Assembly: GCA_903813345.2 (NCBI GenBank)
Contig: CAIIXF020000005.1
Span: 23,875,375-23,939,374, forward strand
Direction of reading: 5' to 3'
Length of the DNA: 64,000 nt
Source: Owenia fusiformis
Taxonomy: Eukaryota; Annelida; Polychaeta; Sabellida; Oweniidae
A program made the translations under genes and the position numbers. Below, piece after piece: positions 44,471-56,918 of this stretch. Below the pieces are notes generated by a model. That model saw nothing but the letters and a program-made list of their open reading frames with translations. It searched no databases and had not been told where the DNA came from. Position 1 is the first letter of the stretch; every line of letters starts with the position of its first letter.

Positions 44471-46270
44471 AATTGATGCTAAATTTGATGAATTTTTGAA
44501 AATCGTCATTCCCATGTTATTTAGTCAGTATTCTAGGTCCCATACTGTCTCCCCTCCCTCCATTTTTTGATATTTCAATTCTTCAAATTTACCAAATTAC
44601 ATATCTCGATCAAGATCAAGGAAAGGTATTTACAAACGGTTCTTGTCCTGGTAGATCTTATATACATCTTTCACATTTATCACCCTTTTCTGGCTAACAA
44701 AATGTTATGTGTTGTTTTTATTGAAAAAGTAAAAGATACTCAAAAAATCCCCCCTATTACGTTGACCTAGTTTTGATCTCATTTGACCTACCTTTTGAGA
44801 TTTTAATACACCCCCCTCGACAGTTTTAGATGACTTGTAATATGGTACTTTAGTTTTTATAGTAACTTTTGAAACGCCGGGGGTCATCTCTTAGTGTTAT
44901 GGAAAATACGCTGCTCGCATTAGGGTTATATTTCTGATGAAAAGTGATGCATTTGGGGTGTATGGAGACCAATAAAGAAGATTACATGGCCTGGTTCAAC
45001 TCCAGGAAAAACAGAAGGGATTGAGTAGGCTGAATTCTGGATGAAATATAATATTTTTTCTTGATCAGGAAGATTAGCCAAAAGTTCAGTCAAAAAGGAC
45101 ATTGAAAATTTTTTGAAAAAATTTCCGCTAGTGTTTGCGCTTCGTCATGCATCTTACTAATCTTCCTTACCACAAACAAGATCTTGGAATAGCTTTCCCT
45201 GTGCAGGCAGATTTTCCCAAATAACCCGGATTTTGATGCTGAATCAGTTTTTCTTCATCTTACTTATTTGTCCTATGATACTCAGGATATTCCATTTTTG
45301 TCTCCAAATAATTTCAAATTACTATTTCTTGTATAGGGAACACCATACCACGTGTGTTTAACTGAATAATATATCAATAATGGTACTATTATTTGAGGCA
45401 TAACTAATTTTTTCCATTTCAATGTTTGTATCCCTTCTTTCTGAAATTTTTATCGAAATCCACGCACTTTCTAAAAAGTTGTAGCGCAATTAAACGTTTT
45501 TTTGGCCAACACTGTGTGTTGATATTTTATTGTAAACAAGATATTTTTTATATCTAGCAAGTCAAAGAAACTCTATTAAGCAGTTAACCATCTATTAATG
45601 TCTATATGTACAATATCTTACCAAAATGATTTATTTGGACATTACTACATAGATTCACAGGTTAGTTGATAACAGCAGTACTATGCTTGATAAAGGTACA
45701 AAATTGTGTGTTTTGATAAATGGTACATCCCCAAAAAAGTACAGAAACAAATATGGTTGGCAGAAAAAAACATGAAAGATAATTTACTTTAATAATGTAA
45801 CCTCCATGTGTTTTTGTATGAGTCAGGATGTTGAGATTATACTTTGATATGGGTATTTCTAATGGAATAAAGAAATAGTAGTCAGAATATAAATTTATAG
45901 AAATCCCCATAAGAGATTGGTAATTGCACTCCGATAAGCAGATGATCTATCTATAGCAAAACTATGTTCCCATAAGGTATTGATCCCCGCATGGAGCTTT
46001 AAAAGGATAGGATCATCCTGTCAAGTATTCTTGCTGATTATGGTATTTTGTTTATTCTTCAAAGAATTAGATCTTCCAATCAACTCTTTTTGGGATATTT
46101 CAAATGTATACCTCTAAAAATTGTATTTTCTACAAAAGCCAAAGGGTTTGATGACTGACAAATGTGTTCAAGCAAGTTCAGATATCCGAGGAATTTGTTA
46201 TACACCAATATCTGTACTAGAATTTTTGGTTTAATAAATAGAGGTTATTTAATGGAAGGAATGGTATATG
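44471..46270. other. Non-coding, no recognised feature
   Basis: No gene, terminal repeats or RNA gene were seen on either strand. Confidence 0.45.
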
Positions 46271-46510
46271 AATTTTATTTTTTATTTTTTTTATTAAGAA
46301 ATATTTATTGCTTCATAAAAATATCATAATATAAATCCCTTCAGTCGCCCGAAGGCATTATAGAAGGGTACATTAATAGCACAAAATACAAAATTATGAT
46401 TAGGTCAAGGGGTTCACTCTGCACTTGTGGTTGGCCATGGGGTGGAAATATTAAGTGTGGATAATATAAAATAAAGTATAGTATATATAGTATGTAGGGA
46501 GGGGAAAACG

Positions 46511-47602
46511 TTATAGGTTCATTTCAATGAATTCAGCGATTGAGGTTTGGAGATGTGAATTTAGATCAAGGGAAATATTGTCAGAGCCATGTTTCATTAA
46601 GTAAAGGAGATCATTCTGAGTTAAATGTTTATCTGATAGTCCAGTTATATTAATAATATCAGTTTTTAATTTTGTTATCTTTTCTTTAATAAGGGGACAC
46701 TGAAAGAAGAAGTGTTTTTCTGTCTGGGGGGCTCCACATTTACAGTTTGGATTCTCAACATAAGTAAAGTTGTGAGCATAAAGTTGGGCTTTGAAAAGAA
46801 GATCAGCTCTAAATTGGTTAATCAAAATTTCATGAGATCTTTTTAGATTGAGTTTGGAGGTGCTAATAAAACTTTCTTGGTTTTTAAACAAAATCTTTTG
46901 GTGTTTTTTAAAGGATTGGAGAGTTTTCAAATTACGTAATCGTTTTGGTAGTCGTGACCAGTTTGATATTGCTGATGGAACTGATGAATTCAAGAACCTC
47001 TTTGAGCACCTGGTTGGTAAATTAAAGTCAGATCTATCACGCAGATTGCGTGTTCCCTGATTTTTGAATTTATCAAAAATTTCATCTAAAAAGAGTGGAT
47101 TTGGACCATTTACAACTTTAAACATAAAGTTGTTAATTTGCATTGTTCTTCTTGTGTCTAGAGAAGGCCATTGAAGGAGATTCAAAACTTTATCAGTATT
47201 ACTGCCATGAAGACAACCAGAGCACAAAAGAGCAGCCCGATAATAAATTTGATCAAGTCTATTTAGAAGACATTTTGATGCAGTGTTAAAAATAGCAGTA
47301 CCATAATCAAAATGAGGTCTTATAAATGAGTTGAAAAGCGTTTCCAGATCTCTTGAGTTTAACTTTGTTTTAAGGTTCTTCAGGGGATTAATCATTTTCC
47401 TAACTTTATTATATATTTCTTCAATATGGTTTTGATTGGTCAGATTATGATCAAAAGTATATCCAAGGTGTTTATGTACATTTGTTCTTTCAATTTCAGA
47501 GTCACTTAGAAAGGATTTGCTTACATTTTCAGGATTTGCTCTAACTCCATGGAAAATAACTTCACAGCTCTTTTCTGGTTTAAATTGTAATTTCCACAAT
47601 TT
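46511..47602 (-). pseudogene. LINE reverse transcriptase thumb and C-terminal region
   Basis: Continues the 47606-47996 frame after a single TAG. It contains the HLGYTFDHNL thumb motif, RPHFDYGTAIF, then a C-terminal domain with YVENPNCKCGAPQTEKHFFF-QC (Cys/His knuckle). It is open for over 360 codons. Only one nonsense codon separates it from the catalytic part, implying a recent insertion. Confidence 0.9.
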
Positions 47603-47605
47603 GGA

Positions 47606-47996
47606 CTAATTTTCTATCTCAGTTAGATCAGATTTAACTAGTTCATCAATTTCTTGGGGCTTTTTGGGGTCAAAAATAAAATGAAGAGATGTGTCATCTG
47701 CATAGATATAGCATTTGGAGTTTACATTATCAGGAAGGTCATTAATGTATAAAATAAATAGAAGTGGGCCTAAAATTGATCCCTGTGGCACGCCACAGTT
47801 TAGGAAGCCTGCTTCAGTTGTTACTGATGACTCACCAGCAATGTTTACAAAAAACCGCCTATTTGTCAGATATGATTTTAATAAATTTAGAAGTTGTCCA
47901 TGAATACCGTAGGACCTTAGTTTGTGTAGAAGTAAGTTATGCGGAACACGGTCAAAGGCAGCTGCAATGTCAAGAAAAATGGTTTTAGAGGCTTTG
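47606..47996 (-). pseudogene. LINE reverse transcriptase, palm region
   Basis: Shows the RT blocks in order: FLDIAAAFDRVPHNLLLHKL (block with the first catalytic Asp), GVPQGSILGPLLFILYINDL, and CYIYADDTSLH with the Y-A-D-D catalytic box. The frame ends at an in-frame TAG at 47603-47605, where the same frame continues as the 46511-47599 segment. Upstream, the endonuclease and RT fingers are absent because of truncation. The frame between 48085 and 47997 is not RT. Confidence 0.9.
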
Positions 47997-48000
47997 CAAA

Positions 48001-48424
48001 ATTTTATTTCGAGGGAAAATATGATATTGATCAAGGAAAATATCATATTGACCGAGGGCGACAGCCCGGTGTGTGTATGGCCCACATATTTTCAATATTT
48101 TTTTTTTTGGGGGGGGGTGGTGCGAGGGGGGTGCGCTGGAGGGGGAGCAAGGGGTTGTCCCCAAGAACATTGACCATTTCAACTTGCTTTTTGATGATGT
48201 CTGGGCACTTTTAAAGCAAGTGAGACAATAAAAACAATAAATACAGAATTTTCAATTATTTTGGGGGGGGTGTAAAGGGTGGCCAGAAAATCTTACAATT
48301 TTAAAATGTTATTTGTTGATCCTTGGGCGATTTGAAAGTGTGTAAGTCAAATAAAAGTTTTAAAAAAACTGAAAAAATTGAATTAAAAAAACTTAGCTAC
48401 ACGCTTTAGCTGTACGTTGTTGTA
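48001..48424. other. Palindromic and G-rich non-coding segment
   Basis: Two similar half-units, AAAATATGATATTGATCAAG and AAAATATCATATTGACCGAG, are followed by GGCGACAGCCCGG and a T/G homopolymer stretch (48101-48118). A related GCCCTCGGTCAATA occurs near 12613. Probably the end of a MITE family. Confidence 0.4.
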
Positions 48425-48775
48425 TTTGAAGCAAAAATTGTGGTGTAGGTTTTAAAAGATGTATCTATGGAATATGATGAAGTATGACACGCTTAGATTC
48501 ACCTGAATTCTCTTAGCAAGACTTAACTTTAATTGATTCTCGAGCAGTATTCGGATTCTTTCTCGGTAATTCCACCCACACAATTGACCGATTGGAAAAT
48601 GTCGATTATATTCACATGGACGTGGCTAGAATAACCTAGAAAAAGTGCTCTGCTTGAGAATCTGTTATCGTAATTAGAAAGTTAAAAGTCTTGCCAAAAG
48701 CATGCACATAAAATTAAACATATTCCTTAGATACATCTTTTAAAACCTACATCACAATTTTTGCTTCAAACAGCT
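48425..48775. mobile_element. Fold-back MITE, ~60-bp outer arms
   Basis: TTTGAAGCAAAAATTGTGGT...TTTTAAAAGATGTATCTA at 48426-48475 pairs with 48720-48772. Inner segments AGCAAGACTTAACTTTAATT and its complement near 48685 also pair. Confidence 0.7.
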
Positions 48776-48885
48776 TAAGTGAGACTACACTCGTATATTT
48801 TTTCACTGTACGTTGTCGATGGTTAGGCGTGACGCAGCCAATTCCCAACGGTCACCGCTCCCCACCTGGCTATAAAGACGTTACC

Positions 48886-49130
48886 TCTTTATGACAAAAT
48901 GGTTACTTCATGTTATTGGCTGTTAACGTGCTGATTGCTGAAATGAGGCATTTTCACTCGATTGTTGGAGCCCTTGGATGTATATACTCATGACTGATTC
49001 GCTACTTAATAACCGGATGCTGCTATAACATAAGGGGGATATAAATCGACCTCCTTCTTGGTGAAAATGACGAAAATAAAAATATCCTCCTACGGAAGTT
49101 CATCCATTTTGTTATAAAGACGTAGCTTCT
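48886..49130. mobile_element. MITE related to the 11.5-kb element
   Basis: ACGTTACCTCTTTATGACAA at 48889 is inverted against 49100-49125, and GGAAGTTCATCCATTTTGTT (49095-49114) is also an arm of the element at 11535-11791. The tips do not start CACTG, so it may be a rearranged relative. Confidence 0.45.
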
Positions 49131-49204
49131 TTATAATCAGGAGGGGACCATCAGTGACAGAACCGTACGGTACCGATTTGGCTACGAAATATGGCACCGT
49201 ACGG

Positions 49205-49413
49205 CAGGGGTGGATCCAAGAACCAACAAGGAGGGGGAGGGGCATATTTGAAGTTTGACAAAAAATTGTGTGTCCCCAAAACAGAAAAATGGGCCCAAAT
49301 TTTGAAAATTTAAGGCTCATTTTCCTGATAATTTGCCTAACAATTTGCCCATTTTAGCCCAAAAAGGCCCTTTAAACGGGTCTTTAAAAAGGTCTCCCCC
49401 AGATCCATCAGTG
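49205..49413. mobile_element. GGCGGATCC-TIR MITE, copy 2
   Basis: CAGGGGTGGATCCAAG at the left, and complement CACTGATGGATCTGGG at the right. It is flanked by direct repeats GTACGG (49199-49204, 49414-49419). The interior has the AAATGGGCCCAAATTTT signature of the family. The flanks are themselves rich in the palindrome CCGTACGG. Confidence 0.7.
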
Positions 49414-49419
49414 GTACGG

Positions 49420-50925
49420 TACCGTAAACTCAATAGTATCCCATTGAAAGTACAATGAATTATGAACACCACCCCTTCCCCCAATGTCTGACCTAAAACT
49501 AAGAGCAATCGCTAAGGTGCGCGGGAACCTTCTAAATCGTTTTTCAGTCAATTACACATTTTCTGGAACAATTCTCTTTATTCTATCCAATACGTATTGT
49601 GTGCTGCTTTCATCTATCAATTTATTGAGTCGAGAGGATGTAAAACCCTCATAGGAATAATAATTTATTTAAACTCTTGGTCTCACGCATCTGGTACATA
49701 CGTTTATCTATTTATCAGCATACCGGACCCAAGTGATTGAGACCACTCGAGGGGAAGAATGATCAATAATTTGATTCGTTTCCTTGAGAAAAAAGAGTCT
49801 CGCTACGTGTCCAGCAGTGTGTATTAAAGTTAATCAAGACACATTATGTAGAAGTACATTAAGTGTCAGAGTCTAGTACATTAAATAAGTAGAATCAAAT
49901 AATTATGGCAAAGGGTAGGCTATCGCAGAAGTTATGCTATTAATTCAGCTTTCTTTGTTACATAAGTAAAAAATTAATGAATTATTTAAATGTAATATAA
50001 ACCGTGTTATACCTGAATTTTGAGAGTAGCATTGTTTTTTAGTGCAGTTTTACTATTTTTGAAATTGTTTTGGGTAAACGTGACATGATTCCTTATTGTA
50101 TGTTTTTGATAACAAAATGCTGATTTGTGGATATATTTCACGAGTCATTTCCTTTTACTCCCTATTTTTGGTTGACATTTCTTTACTTTACGTTGCAAGT
50201 ACTTTGGAGGCACAGGCCATTGTTCGTAGTGCCATTTCTAGTTAAACAAAAGCTATTCAATCTCCTAGATAATAATACCAATTTCCTGATATATCAAGAG
50301 AATTTGATTCCATTTGATGTTTTTCCCTGAAACTATTCTTTCCATTGGCTGTAATGGATAAAATTTGATGTATACTTTACATTACATAGTACCCCAAACA
50401 TAATTTTATCGCCTTCTTCAATGTGTTGTAGAAAAATATCCAACAAGAATTGGCTCATGAAATGCATACCCAAACTTGGGACAATTTGTAACACTGATTT
50501 TTTTGTTTGGAGATTGAAGGAATATTGACGAAAAACAAGCAATTTTAAAATATTTGTGTTTTACCAAAATTCAACGAAAAGTTCCAGTTTCACGGTTTCG
50601 AAGACAGTTTTAAGCGTTTTGATTACAAACTTATTGCATTACATATATCGGTTCTCCAATGATTTTGCTACTCTGGAGATGTTTTAACTCCTTAATATGA
50701 ATGTTTAAGTCTTTTTATTCCCATTGAAGACCCCCTATTCTACACATGATCAGGTTAGGAACCATACGGTTTGTTGGTTGTCTGAAAAAAGTTTATCCGG
50801 CCACTGAAAGCTATCCTTGCATGGATTTCTAACCCCTCTCACTCATTTCAAAAATCCTTTCCAATAAAAAGTTGCATGTCATAAAATCTCTAGAACATAC
50901 TGTTCTTGGATTTTGATTTATTTCA
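49420..50925. other. Non-coding, no recognised feature
   Basis: AT-rich without recognisable exons or terminal repeats. Confidence 0.45.
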
Positions 50926-50929
50926 CTTC

Positions 50930-51180
50930 AGGCTGAAAAGGAGAGGTCTTGGGTTCAAACCCAGGTCACAGCACTTCTTGTGATTTGTCTTTGACCTATG
51001 ACTGTTGACCTATACCGGCGATTACTAGAGTGCTGCTAACTCGATAAAATGCCGGCGCTGGCTTGAATATGATTCTAGCCATGATAAAGATACCAGTTCT
51101 TCAACTCGACAATGGCATGGGAAGAACTGCTCTACCTTAGTGACTAATATGTCATGATATGACATCTAAAGAGTCAATAA
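50930..51180 (+). repeat. Possible 5'-truncated tRNA-derived SINE
   Basis: GGTCTTGGGTTCAAACCCAG at 50946-50965 has the form of a tRNA T-arm with a perfect B box. No A box precedes it, so only the 3' half of the tRNA head would be present. A ~200-bp body follows, ending in CAATAAAAGATATA. There is no second copy in the window to confirm the boundaries. Confidence 0.35.
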
Positions 51181-51188
51181 AAGATATA

Positions 51189-52181
51189 CAGGGTGTCTCA
51201 AAAAAATGTACCCAAAAGTTTATCAAGAGCACAGATAAACCAATCAATATTTTCAGACAATTTTTCCATGGTCATGTAGCCAAAACATGAAAGTTTTCTC
51301 CCCAATACACCATTTCTATTTCAGTCTTGTCTTTTTGATGCTTTAACCCTTTACCTTTTACACCACATAATCGATGTAACCTCATATTCCGATGACAGCC
51401 TGTATCCTTACTGCTACATTGTTCATCACATATGATAATAATTCTGGTGGAATGTTTTGGATTTCTCTTTGGATGTTGCCCTAAAGTTGTTCTGGGTCTT
51501 TTTGCTTGGAATGAGCATTAAAACACTCCTTCAAATAGCCATAGAGAAAGATGTTTGAGGATGACGATGACAGAACAAACACAGATAATCATGTCAATTA
51601 TCGGCAAATAATTCAGGAGTTACCTTCCAGAGTTAGGCAGGCTAGCCTGGAGACCAAATCATATCCAAATGAAAACATAGTGGTCTCAAATTGATACACA
51701 AACAAAAGCTACACTAGAATCCCAAACAATGCAGTTTCTTGAACCTTTGACCTCTCTGTATAAGGGGGCTATAAGACATTGTGAGGGCCTCCCTACTCAC
51801 CATATTTGATGGCCCATACTTTTTTCTGTGAGGCTATTTGAAGGACCATATTTTTATGCTACACCCAAGCAAAATGACCTAGAAGAACTTAAGATCAGCA
51901 TACGAAAAGAAATCAAAACATTCCACCAGATATATCAAATGTGATGAACAATGTAGTAGTAAGGATGCAGACTGTCATCGAAATATGAGGTTACATTGAA
52001 TATTTGGTGTAAAAGGTAACGGGTTAAAGTATCAAAGAGGCAAAACTGAATTAAAAACTATGTATATGGGAAAAAACTTTCATCTTTTATCTACAAGACC
52101 ATGCAAAAAATGTCTGAAAATATTGATTGGTTTGTCTATGATGTTGATATACTTTTGGGTACATTTTTTTGAGACACCCTA
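51189..52181. mobile_element. Mariner-like fold-back (two 3' halves, head to head)
   Basis: Both ends are CAGGGTGTCTCAAAAAAATG-like terminal repeats flanked by TA. Arms of about 370 bp pair (51189-51560 with 51810-52181). Read toward its own end, each arm encodes a decayed mariner transposase C-terminus: the left arm gives F-L-Y-G-Y-L-K-E then I-Q-R-E-I-Q-N-I-P-P-E, and the right arm gives G-Y-L-K-D plus E-E-L-K-I-S-I-R-K-E-I. The middle and N-terminal transposase are missing. Frameshifts and stops abound. Confidence 0.75.
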
Positions 52182-55100
52182 TATATACTCAAGGCATCAT
52201 TAACAATGAGCTTGAGCTCTTCAAAATCTTGTGGACTCATCTTGGTTCAGCTTAGGCTTTAGTCAGTCGTGTATAATAGTGCTGCTTGATAGGATTTTCT
52301 GATCGACCAGGATATTCAAGTTGTTTTTGTGATTCAATTTGCTTCAAATTGTCACAAATTTTAGCTCAATTTAGGTCATATTTGTAAATAGGTAGCAATA
52401 TAGAAACCAATGTCAAATTGTGGTGAAGACATATCATCCCAAAAAGAAAAAATTGAGAATTTCAAATTGTTTGAATTTAAGGTCTGCAAAATTTCATGAG
52501 CAAACTCTTATTGGATATTTTTCAAAAGCACATTGAAGTAGGCGACAAAATTATGTGTGGGTTACCATATACACGCTATACGCATCTGGCCCCTCAGTTT
52601 TATGCCAAAAAGCTTATTGTTGTGGTTTTCATTTGCGAATTGTGCAAAAAAATGTGCCATCGATTCTAAAACCATATTTGGTTGATTTCCTTGAGTGGTC
52701 CACTAATGACATTGCAGATCCTGCAAAAGAGAAGACCCCATCTTCGAGCAAAGTTCCCTCGCAATCCTTTGCACATTGTTAAAATGCAAACGGTTTTGAC
52801 GCTGCATGAATATGAATTCACAGGATATAAGTTTTATTTTATCAAATCATCCAGACACTAGTATAGATACGAAGATTTAGTTTTTAGCATCAAATAAATT
52901 TGTTCCCCACCACTCCCACTTTATCCATCAAAAATGAAAGCCCCACCCGATCTTAAACGATGATGTCATGGCCACATGGCCAGTTTTATTTGCTGATTTT
53001 TCTTGGGTAGTTATCCTAATAGTATCTCCTGCCCATCCTCCTGCTCATCCTTATACAATACATATTTGTTGCCCTTGCTGGGGAGCTAGTACTCCATTTT
53101 CATATCTCTAAGTAGAGTACATACAATACAAACAACGCAATTTGGAGTGAGACTGAAGTACAAATGGTTGAGCTTGCTAAATTGCAAACCATTCAATATA
53201 TATAAGATTGTAACAGTTTGTTTTGATCTAAACATGGCCACGTCTGCAACTGCCATCTTTAATTGAATATTTATATATTTATCCCATACTTGACGTGTTT
53301 GTTGCTCTACGGCCCTTGGGCAGATATATCATATTTGCTTCGGGATAATCCCGATATCATGAACCTCATATAGGATAATTTCTATATACTAATAAACTGA
53401 GGACATGATTCACATTTGAAAAATATAATGGGATATATTTGACTTGTTCGGTGATAAAAAGATGGTGTTGCTATCATAGGACATTCACACTCATTAGGAG
53501 TAAATATCTAAAAGGAATGAAATAAAAAGAAAAGGAAAAGAGTAAATATCTAAGCACATGTGTCAAAGGGGAAAGATAAAAACGTATAAAAACTGGAATA
53601 GTACAAAATAAACAATAACGAATACAGACTAACATCAGCAAACAATTGTAACATCCAAAACAATGCCACTCCTATCAGGGACGCTTATCATAATCCCGGG
53701 CCATAACCCAAAACTACATACCATGAAGGATTTCATTTAGAAACATTGCTTTCATATGCAATAAGGAATTGCCTCTTGGTCTGATCAAGAAGATGTAAAA
53801 TGAGTAAATATGGAATTATTTTAACTTGCTTTGTTGACTTAAAGGTATGTACATGTACATATATGTGTTGTGTATTAACGAGAATTCTTAATTATACATT
53901 TTTAAACATTTCTGGACAAGTGTTATAACCAAAAATCAAGCAATAGAAACAAAGAAAGTAATTCTAATTTATACACTGATTCATTTTTTGATTCGTCCCG
54001 TTTTTCTATACAACATGAATTTCATTATGTGATTCAATTGTTGATTACTGATCAATTGATTTGACATTCTTATATCAACAACTGCACGATCGTGGCTCTG
54101 TACATATTTGAACTTTTCACAATCAGTCATATCTATTTTCAACCAATTATATTTCATATTCCAAAAGTAAACATTTCCACAAATTAAAATATGTCCAGTA
54201 AAAGAAAGCGTTATCTGTCCAAAAAGAAAAGATATTTCAAATTTGTGATTTTGTAACATGGGGCCTATGGTGAATCTACCCAAACTAGAATTCACAATTT
54301 CAAAAGAAATTTTTCAAAGCTGAAAAACAATTTTCGGAACCATATCTCTAGATGTACTTTTACATGTAGATTTCAAATATGACATCATTTCGACTGAATT
54401 TTGAATATTTAATGACGTAAATCAAGATTATTTCCATTCGCATCTAGTCTTGTATTGTTTGTAACATTATGAGAAGGAAAACGCTCTATTAACTATTAAC
54501 GATGGTATCTTTAATACTTTTATCCAAAAACCATTTCAATCCTCATATCATTATTATTCATTGTACATAGGAAAATGAATTGACCGCAGATCCCAATTGT
54601 ATTGTGTTGCTAAGTTAATTAACAGCTTCAAAGAGTAAAACTTGTTATTTATGATTTCTTTTAGCCTTCAATTCTCATTTATTGCTATTTATGCCATCTA
54701 ATGAACATCACGTTTATTGTATTCTGTCATATGAAACATTTTTATTGAGACAATCCCGGATTATTGATTTTGTTTATTTCTAAATCAATTCTGTCAATTT
54801 GTGCATCAAACACATTTTGCACCCTTCATAAATAATTAAATCTAAGACCACAAGAAAATTCAATCAATGGATGTCAGTCGAAACGTCATGCTTTTAAGGC
54901 AACGTTCACCACATGACCAACGACAAGCGATGGATTGGATTAATATATTTAGTCTGTTTAATGGCGAGACTTGAAAAAACAAGACCCTACGTTTTACGTT
55001 TCCGTTATTTCCATATTACCCTGACAGAAAATGAATGATGTTTAATATATCCACGTGCACTAAGTTGGAGGATGTTCATTTTACAACCTGTAGCAAAACG

Positions 55101-55257
55101 GTAAAAAGCTTTTAAAATGAAAGTAGTTGTATCTTTACTTCATTGACACCCAATGAACAGGTTTGGCACCACAATTTCAAACAGCTTAACTTTGTTCAAG
55201 AGATCGTTGCAGTTTGGCAATCAACGAGTATCCCCTTGTGACTGATATACCGGTATA
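52182..55257. other. Non-coding, no recognised feature
   Basis: AT-rich. A 104-codon minus-strand open frame (54295-53981) has no recognisable motif. No paired terminal repeats were found. Confidence 0.4.
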
Positions 55258-56513
55258 CAGGGTGGTCCAAAAAAGTGAACCCCTGAAACGGGCTATATTT
55301 TCCTCAATACTTGCATGAATAGACTCATATTATCACATGTTGTAGAAGAAATTACAAGAGTTTAACAAACATGCCTGAAAATTAGATATTGTGCAAAATT
55401 TTACTAATGTGAATCACGGAGATCACGGAGATTGTTGAAACACATTGGATGATCTTAAACAGCTTTCAGTTAGAGATACACATTTAAAACCCTACCATAT
55501 GACAAAAGGGACATTATCTAAACAGAAACGACATCTCACACTTTCATTGATCATTTTGAAGCAATTTTAACCGTTCAACAGTTCAGGGGCATGTTACCTA
55601 CACCAACAGTTAGTGGGGGGCCTCTTGTGGAAGGAAGTTGCCCCCTGTGACCAGAAATCTAAGAAGCCCTTCATCAAATATCTTTAAAAAATCAAAAGAA
55701 AACCCAATATTCCATGTTTTGAGCCACATTTCATGAGAATTTGTCCATGATTTATGAAAATAAATGACACTTCATAATCATATAGGGGTATGTTCGTGAT
55801 TTCACTGGGAAATGTTATCGTCTGTGGAAACTTATAGAACATTTCTTTGGATCACAATAACTTCGCAACTAACAAAGGTAGGATGCTAGTTTTACCTACA
55901 CCAACAGTTAGTGGGGGGCCTCTTGTGGAAGGAAGTTGCCCCCTGTGACCAGAAATCTAAGAAGCCCTTCATCAAATATCTTTAAAAAATCAAAAGAAAA
56001 CCCAATATTCCATGTTTTGAGCCACATTTCATGAGAATTTGTCCATGATTTATGAAAATAAATGACACTTCATAATCATATAGGGGTATGTTCGTGATTT
56101 CACTGGGAAATGTTATCGTCTGTGGAAACTTATAGAACATTTCTTTGGATCACAATAACTTCGCAACTAACAAAGGTAGGATGCTAGTTTTAACTTTTAA
56201 GCCATAATGTGCGGGATTCAAAATTGAACAAAATCAGAAAATATTAATTCTTTAAGACTGCAGCTTTAAAATGTAGCTGGGAAGGGTGTTAAAGGGTTGA
56301 AGAATCGCGGATATTGAGAATCACATTCTATCCATTTTCAGTAATATTTGGTTAGTGCTTTTAATTTCTGCAAATTTCAAGACTAAGAGAATTCTATGGT
56401 ACCAACATGAATTTTAGACCTTCCTCTACAACATGTGAAAATGTAAAAGAATTCCTGCAAGTAAAAAGGGAAATATGGCCTGTTGCAGGGGTTCACTTTT
56501 TTGGACCACTCTG
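55258..56513. mobile_element. Tc1/mariner-type non-autonomous element with internal duplication
   Basis: Tips CAGGGTGGTCCAAAAAAGTG and, complemented from the right, CAGAGTGGTCCAAAAAAGTG, flanked by TA. The terminal repeats stay similar for roughly 100 bp (ACATGTTGTAGA is shared). The interior is dominated by two identical 298-bp direct copies. No transposase was recognised. Confidence 0.8.
55594..56189. repeat. Perfect 298-bp tandem duplication
   Basis: Copy 1 at 55594-55891 and copy 2 at 55892-56189 read identically base by base, beginning TTACCTACACCAACAGTTAG. This is either a very recent duplication or an assembly artefact. Confidence 0.95.
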
Positions 56514-56737
56514 TATATTCTCAACTACAGTACTTTCCACTCAATGAGCATTATCTATTTGAGGACCAATAGTGTATTTGCAGTCCTTTAGAGAATTTTG
56601 TTCATAATGATCGTCAGCGTCTGCTGAAATGTCCCCGTTGCATAGATACCAGAGCTTTGAACCAATTTTGAACAATTATGCAACGATCTTGATTCACAGG
56701 GTTTCAGTCAGTCATTTGGTCTAACCCGGTGGTACCA

Positions 56738-56918
56738 TCCTTGGTCCAAGGGTATTTCACTTCTTTCATCCTTGGTCCAAGGGTATTTCACTTCTTTCAT
56801 CCTTGGTCCAAGGGTATTTCACTTCTTTCATCCTTGGTCCAAGGGTATTTCACTTCTTTCATCCTTGGTCCAAGGGTATTTCACTTCTTTCATCCTTGGT
56901 CCAAGGGTATTTCACTTC
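56738..56918. repeat. 31-bp minisatellite, six units
   Basis: Unit starts at 56738, 56769, 56800, 56831, 56862 and 56893, essentially identical. Each carries the 13-bp palindrome CCTTGGTCCAAGG. A 65-codon open frame across the array follows from the lack of stops in the unit. Confidence 0.95.

Larger units (their letters stand above)
46275..48000 (-). mobile_element. 5'-truncated non-LTR retrotransposon
   Basis: The reverse transcriptase starts abruptly at about 47996, next to unrelated sequence. Coding runs to 46511, and a ~235-bp 3' UTR ends in an A-rich tail (46275-46300 on the plus strand as T-rich). Truncation at the 5' end is the usual outcome of target-primed reverse transcription. 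The target duplication could not be identified. Confidence 0.85.

Noticed and set aside
48001-48085. N-terminal extension of the LINE reverse transcriptase frame
   Set aside because: The sequence upstream of about 47996 does not resemble RT and belongs to a neighbouring repeat; the element is truncated there.
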